From: Planctomycetaceae bacterium
GTDB lineage: Bacteria > Planctomycetota > Planctomycetia > Planctomycetales > Planctomycetaceae
Assembly: GCA_947463775.1 (NCBI GenBank)
Contig: CANHVD010000459.1
Coordinates: 1-5,292, forward strand
DNA: 5,292 nucleotides
Direction of reading: 5' to 3'
How positions within the stretch are numbered: position 1 is the stretch's first letter; every line of letters begins with the position of its first letter. Of this stretch, positions 1 through 5,110 are shown in pieces. The notes beneath the pieces are model-generated. The model ran no database searches and was not told the origin of the DNA. It saw nothing but the letters and a program-made list of their open reading frames with translations. The position numbers and the translations under genes were made by a program.

Positions 1-1074
1 CTTCAGGACATTGTTCAGGTTCCAGCGGCGAAGGCTCTTCACATCCTTAGTCGAATAAAAGTTCTCGCCGGGATGGATATCACCGACAGGCGACTTCCTC
101 AGGATGGGCACATTTCAGCGGCTCAACTTGCTGGACTTCCAAGAGATGTGCGAGTGGGTAGCAGCCCGACAATTTATGGCGAACGACTTGTATTGCGCCT
201 AATGCCCGATGCTACAGAGTTCATCGCGCCGGAGTCCCTTGGTTTCACAGCGGAGCAGATAAACGATGTGCACTCATTGCTTGGGGCTCCCTATGGCTTA
301 CTGCTGGTTGTTGGCCCCGTCGGAGCCGGAAAAACAACAACCGTGTATAGCATGCTCTCTAGCCTGAATCAGCCTGACAGAAGTATCGTAACTATTGAGG
401 ATCCCGTTGAGCGACGGGTCCCTGGAGCAAATCAGATTCAGGTTGACCCAAAGACAGGACTTCTGTTTACGAATGCTCTGCGAGGCGTTTTGAGACAGGA
501 TCCGAATATCATTTCTATCGGTGAAATTCGCGACGCTGAGACGGCTCAGATCGCCTGCAGAGCTGCCACAACCGGCGTGCTGGTACTTTCAACGCTGCAT
601 GCCAACAACACGGCTTCGGCGATCGATGTGCTCCGTAACTTTGGCATCTCATCAATGACCATTGCGGATTGTTTGCGCGGCGTAATTGCTCAACGACTTG
701 TGAGAACGGTCTCTGCAGATGCGCGAGAGGAGTATGCGGCATCCCCGGAGGAATGCTGCTCGCTTGGTGTGCCACCGGAAACACCACCACAGTTGATCCG
801 AGGTATCCCGACGGAACTGAATTTCTATACGGGATTTCGAGGACGCACGGCTGTGTTTGAGACAATGCTGATCACACCCAGTCTCAGAAATGCGATCAGT
901 GAAGGGCTGCCTGCCTACAGACTTCGGGAGCAAGCCATAACAGAAGGACTCACCACGCTGGAAGCATCAGCCAGGACTCTGGTTCTGGAAAAACGCACAG
1001 CAGTCTCAGAACTTCGTCGTTTGATTCACGACATGTCAGTTCAGACACCTCAGCAAACAAATGCAAATGCCTGA
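1..1074 (+). CDS. GspE/PulE/PilB-type secretion or pilus assembly ATPase, 5' end missing
   Basis: Cytoplasmic hexameric ATPase that powers assembly of a type II secretion pseudopilus or a type IV pilus. The reading frame is open from base 1, and the 24 residues before the first in-window ATG (base 73) already match the family (RIKVLAG, then RRLPQDG). The true start therefore lies upstream, and 357 residues are visible. Numbered from base 1, the motifs are: Walker A GPVGAGKT at 105-112, Asp box TIEDPVE at 131-137, Walker B with GEIRD at about 170-178, and His box STLHANN at 197-203, followed by AQRLVR and TGFRGR. Together these place it in the GspE/PilB group rather than PilT. The usual CxxC pair after QRLVR and the second CxxC pair before TGFRGR are both absent; the aligned residues are Ser238, Ala241, Thr271 and Asn274. 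The N-terminal GspE/PilB domain is outside the window. No gspF or pilC follows, so any operon ends here. The family call is firm; the choice between secretion and pilus is open. Confidence 0.93.
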   Translation, partial: LQDIVQVPAAKALHILSRIKVLAGMDITDRRLPQDGHISAAQLAGLPRDVRVGSSPTIYGERLVLRLMPDATEFIAPESLGFTAEQINDVHSLLGAPYGLLLVVGPVGAGKTTTVYSMLSSLNQPDRSIVTIEDPVERRVPGANQIQVDPKTGLLFTNALRGVLRQDPNIISIGEIRDAETAQIACRAATTGVLVLSTLHANNTASAIDVLRNFGISSMTIADCLRGVIAQRLVRTVSADAREEYAASPEECCSLGVPPETPPQLIRGIPTELNFYTGFRGRTAVFETMLITPSLRNAISEGLPAYRLREQAITEGLTTLEASARTLVLEKRTAVSELRRLIHDMSVQTPQQTNANA

Positions 1075-1169
1075 AGAGAGAATGATCGCAACAGAGAACA
1101 CCATTTTCAGATCAACTTCTCAGTCTCGTGACGATGTCAACAAATCAAACATGGGCTAACGCAGGAACG

Positions 1170-1183
1170 CGTCAACATTGACG
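1170..1183. repeat. Inverted repeat CGTCAA-CA-TTGACG
   Basis: Two perfect 6-base arms separated by CA form a 14-base dyad. The spacing suits a dimeric DNA-binding protein better than an RNA hairpin, since a 2-base loop cannot close. The sequence GTCAACA also occurs once more at 1136-1142. It lies about 100 bases after the ATPase stop and about 190 bases before the putative trpB promoter, so which gene it would control is unclear. It may be chance. Confidence 0.35.
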
Positions 1184-1273
1184 GACACCGGAAGCCGGGC
1201 TTTGACTGGATTGTTCCGGAAACAGGAAATTGCAGACTTGCCGATGGACCGTTAACAGCTTTCAGGGACGATC

Positions 1274-1327
1274 CGAGCAAGATTTGCTCGAATTATTGGC
1301 AGATTTGAAGCACGGTCAGCAATAATT
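1274..1327. repeat. Perfect 7-bp hairpin followed by an 8-bp inverted repeat
   Basis: CGAGCAA at 1274-1280 pairs fully with TTGCTCG at 1284-1290 around a 3-base loop. Directly after it, AATTATTG at 1291-1298 is matched by CAATAATT at 1320-1327 across a 21-base spacer. AGATTTG also occurs twice, at 1280-1286 and 1301-1307, 21 bases apart, which is about two helical turns. No T-run follows the hairpin on either strand, so it does not look like an intrinsic terminator. It lies upstream of the TATAAT box, so if that promoter is real this is upstream regulatory DNA or belongs to a separate transcript. Confidence 0.45.
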
Positions 1328-1372
1328 TCCGGGGAAATTCTTAGACCTCGCGGGTGTTTTTGTGGTCTCCGC

Positions 1373-1378
1373 TATAAT
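1373..1378 (+). promoter_or_regulatory. Putative -10 box of the trpB promoter
   Basis: TATAAT is an exact match to the housekeeping sigma -10 consensus. The -35 position at 17-base spacing (1350-1355, GCGGGT) is a poor match and there is no TGn extension, so the promoter would be weak or need an activator. Transcription would begin near 1385 and leave a leader of about 190 bases ahead of trpB. Confidence 0.4.
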
Positions 1379-1407
1379 CAGAGGCACAACTCACGGAATC
1401 AAACCCA

Positions 1408-1434
1408 CGGTTTCTGAAAGAATGATCGAAACCG
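1408..1434 (+). other. Stem-loop in the trpB leader
   Basis: CGGTTTC at 1408-1414 pairs perfectly with GAAACCG at 1428-1434, leaving a 13-base loop. Two further C-G pairs can form outside an A/C mismatch. The 3' arm overlaps a self-complementary ACCGCGGT at 1431-1438. If transcription starts near 1385 this would be the first structure of the leader RNA. No T-run follows, and the only frame opening in the loop (ATG at 1422, six codons) has no tryptophan codon, so it is not a classical trp attenuator. Confidence 0.4.
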
Positions 1435-1486
1435 CGGTCTGAGATTTAAAGACGAATTTGATACAGATCACGAAGCTGCATCTTTC

Positions 1487-1519
1487 CAGGCTCGTAGCCG
1501 TTTTCTGTCTCGTAACGAG
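1487..1519 (+). other. Two small adjacent stems in the trpB leader
   Basis: GGCT at 1489-1492 pairs with AGCC at 1496-1499 around CGT and is followed by GTTTTCTGTCT, a weak terminator-like arrangement. CTCG at 1509-1512 then pairs with CGAG at 1516-1519 around TAA. CTCGTA is repeated at 1491-1496 and 1509-1514. The stems are only 4 bp, too short to act as a terminator without help. Confidence 0.25.
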
Positions 1520-1564
1520 TACGGATTGCCGTTTTCCCATAGAAGCTGAATTCAGTCAGTAACC

Positions 1565-1569
1565 GAGGA
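1565..1569 (+). promoter_or_regulatory. Ribosome binding site of trpB
   Basis: GAGGA lies 4 bases before the ATG at 1574. It is the only good Shine-Dalgarno match nearby and supports that start. Confidence 0.65.
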
Positions 1570-1573
1570 TTTC

Positions 1574-2806
1574 ATGTCGATTGCAACTACTGCTCCGGCT
1601 GCATCATCTCCCGTCAGCGCTGTGCCGGATGAGCGCGGTCGTTTTGGTGAGTATGGACGGCGATATGTCCCCGAAACACTCATGTATGCCCTTGATCAAC
1701 TTTCTCAGGCGTATGAAGAGGCGAAGCTTGATCCAGAGTTTGATCGACAACTGAAAGACCTGCTGCGTCATTTTGTTGGTCGCCCGAATCCGCTCTATTT
1801 CGCCGAACGTCTGACTGAGAAGTGCGGTGGAGCAAGAATCTACTTCAAGCGAGAAGATCTGAACCACACCGGTGCCCACAAGATTAACAACACTATGGGT
1901 CAGGTGTTGCTGACCAAAAGAATGGGAAAGACGCGTGTCATCGCGGAGACCGGAGCAGGACAACACGGTGTTGCAACGGCCACAGCGTGTGCTCGCTTCG
2001 GACTTCCCTGTGTCGTCTACATGGGTGAAGAAGATGTGCGACGACAGAAGCTCAATGTCTTCATTATGCGAACGATGGGCGCGGAAGTTCGCCCTGTGAC
2101 GACAGGCTCAAGAACTCTGAGAGATGCCATCAACGAAGCGATGCGTGACTGGATGGCTTCGGTACGAGACACACACTACATCATCGGTAGTGTTGTTGGC
2201 CCGCATCCGTTTCCAATGATGGTTCGCGACTTTCAGGCGATTATCGGCCGTGAGGCTCGGGAGCAATGCCTGGATCAGATCGGTCGACTTCCGGACGAAG
2301 TCGTGGCCTGTGTTGGAGGTGGCTCGAACTCCGCAGGTATGTTCTATCCATTTGTCGATGACAAAGCCGTGGCGTTGACGGGAGTTGAGGCGGGTGGTCG
2401 AGGCGGAAAGCCGGGCGATCATGCCAGCACGCTGACTCATGGCAAACCGGGAATCCTGCACGGCAGCTACAGTTACGTACTGCAGAACGATGACGGCCAG
2501 ACTTCAGACGTGCATTCGATTTCTGCGGGCCTTGACTATCCAGGTGTTGGGCCGGAACACAGTTACTGGAAAGACTGTGGTCGAGTCAATTACGTTAACA
2601 TACTGGACGATGAAGCGCTGGCTGCTTTCAGTACGATGGCAAAAACGGAAGGTATTCTCCCTGCGATTGAAACCTCACACGCGATTGCCTACGCCATGAA
2701 AGCGGCTGTACAGCGAAGCAAGGATGACGTAATCGTGGTTTGTTTGTCCGGCCGCGGTGATAAAGATGTGAACGAAGTCGCTCGTCTAACAGGGCAGGAA
2801 ATGTAA
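1574..2806 (+). CDS. trpB: Tryptophan synthase beta chain
   Basis: PLP enzyme that condenses indole with L-serine to give L-tryptophan, the last step of the pathway. It normally works as an alpha2-beta2 complex with TrpA, which feeds it indole through a tunnel. The protein has 410 residues, against just under 400 in enterobacteria; the extra length is an Ala/Ser/Pro-rich N-terminal tail of about 16 residues. PLP-binding Lys103 sits in HKINN, catalytic Glu125 in AETGAGQHG, the phosphate-binding loop GGGSN at 248-252, the Asp of SAGLDYPG at 321, and the C-terminal SGRGDKD at 392-398. These correspond to Lys87, Glu109 and the glycine loop of the Salmonella enzyme with a constant offset of 16. 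The close match along the whole length indicates the TrpB1 type, not the TrpB2 type. The start is supported by GAGGA just upstream. No trpA or other trp gene lies beside it; metF follows after 130 bases. Confidence 0.98.
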   Translation: MSIATTAPAASSPVSAVPDERGRFGEYGRRYVPETLMYALDQLSQAYEEAKLDPEFDRQLKDLLRHFVGRPNPLYFAERLTEKCGGARIYFKREDLNHTGAHKINNTMGQVLLTKRMGKTRVIAETGAGQHGVATATACARFGLPCVVYMGEEDVRRQKLNVFIMRTMGAEVRPVTTGSRTLRDAINEAMRDWMASVRDTHYIIGSVVGPHPFPMMVRDFQAIIGREAREQCLDQIGRLPDEVVACVGGGSNSAGMFYPFVDDKAVALTGVEAGGRGGKPGDHASTLTHGKPGILHGSYSYVLQNDDGQTSDVHSISAGLDYPGVGPEHSYWKDCGRVNYVNILDDEALAAFSTMAKTEGILPAIETSHAIAYAMKAAVQRSKDDVIVVCLSGRGDKDVNEVARLTGQEM

Positions 2807-2871
2807 GCCGCTTTGTTATCGAATCACTGTAGTCACACAATCATTGGTAGTTCTCCTCGTTCTGTCATCTG

Positions 2872-2897
2872 TTGACTGCAACCTGTTACTCTACGAT
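2872..2897 (+). promoter_or_regulatory. Weak candidate promoter for metF
   Basis: TTGACT at 2872-2877 matches five of six -35 bases, and TACGAT at 2892-2897 matches four of six -10 bases, but the 14-base spacer is shorter than usual. It would start transcription near 2904, about 30 bases before the preferred metF ATG. The 130-base gap after trpB shows no clear terminator, so read-through from trpB is also possible. Confidence 0.22.
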
Positions 2898-2936
2898 CCG
2901 CAAACACTCCTTTTGACGCCTCAAGCCTTTAAACCG

Positions 2937-3818
2937 ATGCGACTTTCTCAACTGTTTCAAGACCAGCCATTTGTCATGTCGATTGAGATCTTCCCTCCGA
3001 AGACGGCGGAAGGTGATGCGGCACTGAAGAGAAATCTCCAGACACTGATCGAGTACGATCCGGCATTTGTGTCATGCACCTACGGAGCTGGTGGGTCCAC
3101 TCAGGATCGAACTGCATTCTGGTGTAATGAGATTCAGCAGACATTTCATCGAACAGCAATGGCTCATTTCACATGTGTTGGAGCGACACGTAACGAACTG
3201 AAAGATTGGTTGGATAAAGCAGCAGCGTCCGGCATTTGTAACATCATGGCTTTGCGAGGAGACCCGCCTGTCGGTCAGGAAGCGTTTAAGGCCGTTGAAG
3301 GTGGCCTTAAGAATGCGAATCAGCTTGTAGAATTGATCCGCGAGACGCACCCGGAAATGGGGATTGGTGTTGCCGGGTATCCCGAAAAGCACATAGAAGC
3401 CTCTGATCTGGAAGCCGACCTGCTGAACCTGAAACGCAAGGTCGATGCTGGTGCTGACGCCATCTTCACACAGTTATTCTTTGTCAACGATAATTTTTTC
3501 ACCTTCCGCGATCGATGTAACAAGCTTGGAATTCAGATCCCGATTGTGCCTGGCATCATGCCAATCACAGACTTCGCCCGGATCAAGCGAATCACATCTA
3601 TGTGCGGAACTGTGTTCCCGGCAGATCTGGCGGCAAAGCTTGAAGCAGTCCAGGATGATGCCTCCGCACAGTTCGAAATTGGTGTGGAACACGCAATTCA
3701 GCAATGCAAGCAACTGATTGCTGAAGGCATTCCCGGAATTCATTTTTACGCGTTGAATAAGTCGGATGCGTGCCAAAGAATTCTGGATGCTCTTCAGCTT
3801 CCAGCCTCGAAGCGATAG
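2937..3818 (+). CDS. metF: 5,10-methylenetetrahydrofolate reductase
   Basis: Flavoprotein that reduces 5,10-methylene-THF to 5-methyl-THF, the methyl donor for methionine synthesis. From the ATG at 2937 it has 293 residues, close to the roughly 296 of E. coli MetF, and forms one (beta/alpha)8 barrel. Visible family motifs are SIEIFPPKT at 15-23 with the catalytic Glu17 (E. coli Glu28), VSCTYGAGG at 45-53, HFTC at 77-80, ALRGDPP at 105-111 with the flavin-site Asp109 (E. coli Asp120), AGYPEKH at 146-152, DLLNLKRKVDAGAD at 161-174, TQLFF at 178-182 with substrate-site Gln179, PGIMPI at 205-210 and HFYALNKS at 269-276. The same frame is open back to a TTG at 2844, but those 31 extra residues are hydrophobic, match nothing in the family and have no ribosome site. 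The chosen ATG also lacks a clear Shine-Dalgarno; a further ATG at 2976 would remove the family's usual lead-in to the first strand. The gene lies 130 bases after trpB. Confidence 0.95.
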   Translation: MRLSQLFQDQPFVMSIEIFPPKTAEGDAALKRNLQTLIEYDPAFVSCTYGAGGSTQDRTAFWCNEIQQTFHRTAMAHFTCVGATRNELKDWLDKAAASGICNIMALRGDPPVGQEAFKAVEGGLKNANQLVELIRETHPEMGIGVAGYPEKHIEASDLEADLLNLKRKVDAGADAIFTQLFFVNDNFFTFRDRCNKLGIQIPIVPGIMPITDFARIKRITSMCGTVFPADLAAKLEAVQDDASAQFEIGVEHAIQQCKQLIAEGIPGIHFYALNKSDACQRILDALQLPASKR

Positions 3819-3842
3819 ACTTTCTCACAGCGTTGATTTACT

Positions 3843-3924
3843 TCTGGCAGGAAGCATTCTGGAAGTTTTCGCTTTCGGCAATACCGAATGAGAAGTCTGG
3901 CAACCACTTGATGGTTCTCTGGCA
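3843..3924. repeat. Clustered TCTGGCA-like motifs upstream of tal
   Basis: TCTGGCA occurs at 3843-3849, 3896-3902 and 3918-3924, with a near copy TCTGGAA at 3858-3864 and a looser TCGGCAA at 3875-3881. Successive starts are 15, 17, 21 and 22 bases apart. The gap between metF and tal (3819-3987) otherwise holds only a 5-bp stem at 3874-3888 with no T-run, so no clear metF terminator is visible. The cluster could be a regulator-binding array or chance. Confidence 0.3.
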
Positions 3925-3932
3925 ATTTGCCA
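3920..3932. promoter_or_regulatory. 13-base palindrome TGGCAATTTGCCA upstream of tal
   Basis: A perfect dyad of two 6-base arms around one central base, ending 55 bases before the tal start. It includes the last TCTGGCA copy, and its right arm contains TTGCCA (3927-3932), a five-of-six match to a -35 box, although no good -10 box lies 16-18 bases downstream. An operator covering a promoter would look like this, but the regulator cannot be named from sequence. Confidence 0.35.
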
Positions 3933-3976
3933 AACGGGTGCGAGAGTAAGGATCGTTTGATTATTTTGATAAGGGC

Positions 3977-3982
3977 AGGAGG
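3977..3982 (+). promoter_or_regulatory. Consensus ribosome binding site of tal
   Basis: AGGAGG lies 5 bases before the ATG at 3988. It is a full Shine-Dalgarno match, the strongest in the window, and fixes the start. It suggests tal is well translated compared with metF. Confidence 0.85.
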
Positions 3983-3987
3983 CTCAG

Positions 3988-4965
3988 ATGAATTCGCTCG
4001 ATCAACTCAAGCGGCACACCATCATTGTTGCAGACACGGGTGACATTGATTCCATTGCTCGTAACAAGCCGCAGGACGCAACGACAAATCCGTCACTAAT
4101 CGCGAAAGCGGCTCAGATGCCGCAATACGCGGATCTGGTCAAGGAAGCCATTGCCACCGGCCGTCATGATGTTGAGGGAAAATCAGGCCAAACAGAACTC
4201 CTTCTGCTGAATGCGATTCTTGACCGCCTGTCGGTAATTTTTGGCCTTCGAATCCTGAGAATCGTTCCCGGGCGAGTCTCAGTCGAAGTCGATGCGCGGC
4301 TGAGTTTCGATGAACATGCAACGGTTGAGAAAGGGCGACACCTTATCAGCCTCTTCGAAGAACATGGTATTCCGAAAGAACGGATCCTGATCAAGATCGC
4401 CAGCACATGGGAAGGCATTCGCGCGGCCGAGCGACTTGAGCAAGAAGGCATTCATTGCAACCTGACTCTACTGTTTGGCTTTGGCCAGGCGATTGCCTGC
4501 GCCGACGCGGGCGTCACGTTGATCAGCCCCTTTGTCGGCCGCATTCTCGACTGGTTCAAGAAAGCCAAAGGAGTCAGCAGTTACTCAATAGAAGACGATC
4601 CCGGTGTGCTTTCAGTTCATCGAATCTTCAACTACTACAAGCGACACGGTTATAGAACCCAAGTCATGGGAGCCAGTTTTCGATCGGCTGAGCAGGTCAC
4701 CGCACTTTGTGGTTGTGATCTGCTGACTGTGGCGCCAGCTTTGCTGACGGAACTTTCCAGTTCCGAGGCAGAGGTTCCCAAACGCCTGGACGCCGACGAA
4801 GCCAGAGCCATGAATATCGAACGCCTCGAGATCGATGAGCGTTCTTTTCGCTGGATGCTGAATCAGGATGCAATGGCCACAGAAAAGCTTGCTGAAGGAG
4901 TGCGAGGATTTGCAGACGATCTGGAATCCCTGAGCCGTTATATGGCAAAGCTGTTGAACTCATAG
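3988..4965 (+). CDS. tal: Transaldolase
   Basis: Cytoplasmic enzyme of the non-oxidative pentose phosphate pathway. It moves a dihydroxyacetone unit from sedoheptulose-7-phosphate to glyceraldehyde-3-phosphate through a Schiff base on lysine, giving fructose-6-phosphate and erythrose-4-phosphate. The protein has 325 residues, near the 317 of E. coli TalB, and matches that subfamily from end to end. Visible are VADTGD at 14-19 with catalytic Asp16 (TalB Asp17), QDATTNPSL at 29-37 with Asn34, PGRVSVEVDARLS at 94-106 with catalytic Glu100 (TalB Glu96), ILIKIASTWEGIRAAE at 133-148 with Schiff-base Lys136 (TalB Lys132), CNLTLLF at 157-163 with Thr160, and LISPFVGRILDW at 178-189 with Ser180 and Phe182. 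Phe at 182, where fructose-6-phosphate aldolases carry Tyr, and the full length argue for true transaldolase activity. A few extra residues lie around 60-75. The start is set by a perfect AGGAGG. It has its own 169-base upstream gap and so is probably transcribed separately from metF. Confidence 0.98.
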   Translation: MNSLDQLKRHTIIVADTGDIDSIARNKPQDATTNPSLIAKAAQMPQYADLVKEAIATGRHDVEGKSGQTELLLLNAILDRLSVIFGLRILRIVPGRVSVEVDARLSFDEHATVEKGRHLISLFEEHGIPKERILIKIASTWEGIRAAERLEQEGIHCNLTLLFGFGQAIACADAGVTLISPFVGRILDWFKKAKGVSSYSIEDDPGVLSVHRIFNYYKRHGYRTQVMGASFRSAEQVTALCGCDLLTVAPALLTELSSSEAEVPKRLDADEARAMNIERLEIDERSFRWMLNQDAMATEKLAEGVRGFADDLESLSRYMAKLLNS

Positions 4966-4991
4966 CCCTGTTTTATGGCCGCAGCAGATAT

Positions 4992-5004
4992 TTGTTCGGA
5001 ACAA
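4992..5004. promoter_or_regulatory. 13-base palindrome TTGTTCGGAACAA after tal
   Basis: A perfect dyad with 6-base arms around one central base, starting 27 bases after the tal stop and ending 106 bases before the nitroreductase start. As RNA it would be a 5-bp stem with a 3-base loop. CCTGTT at 4967-4972 could instead pair with AACAGG at 5003-5008, an alternative fold sharing two bases. No T-run follows, so it is a poor terminator; an operator for the downstream redox gene is equally possible. Confidence 0.35.
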
Positions 5005-5110
5005 CAGGCAGTCATTGAAACTGCGAACGCCATGACACGCTGTCGCAAGAAGCACCCACAAAACCACCAACTTCAATAGATTATTCATTGTTCCCCGGAG
5101 TGAACTGAAG

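Larger units (their letters stand above)
1075..1573. other. 499-base intergenic region before trpB
   Basis: No open frame of convincing length or family resemblance is present on either strand. The longest thing close to a gene is a 25-codon frame at 1082-1159, starting 7 bases after the ATPase stop, with no recognisable product. The region holds a 6-2-6 inverted repeat at 1170-1183, a perfect hairpin at 1274-1290 abutting a wider inverted repeat at 1291-1327, a TATAAT box at 1373-1378, and several small stems in the trpB leader. No stem is followed by a good T-run, so I see no clear intrinsic terminator for the ATPase gene. The gap could hold a small RNA, operators, or eroded sequence. Confidence 0.7.

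Noticed and set aside
1422..1442. Six-codon frame in the trpB leader as a trp attenuator peptide
   Set aside because: It encodes MIETAV with no tryptophan codon, and the following structure has no T-run.
1489..1510. Intrinsic terminator in the trpB leader
   Set aside because: A 4-bp stem followed by four T's is too weak to call as a terminator feature; kept only as a structural note.
3474..3776. 100-codon open frame on the minus strand opposite metF
   Set aside because: It overlaps fully with a well-supported metF, its translation resembles no family, and it has no ribosome site. The other minus-strand frames under the ATPase, trpB, metF and tal genes are rejected for the same reason.
3874..3888. 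Intrinsic terminator of metF (TTCGG/CCGAA stem)
   Set aside because: The stem is only 5 bp, low in GC, and is followed by TGAGAAG rather than a T-run.
3896..3912. Sigma-54 promoter (TGGCA...TTG) upstream of tal
   Set aside because: The GG to TTG spacing is one base short and the GC of the -12 element is missing; the TGGCA at 3920 is worse, with its GC much too close.
4992..5004. LexA/SOS box
   Set aside because: The half-sites read GTTC then GAAC, the reverse order of the GAAC-N4-GTTC type box, and the spacing is wrong.
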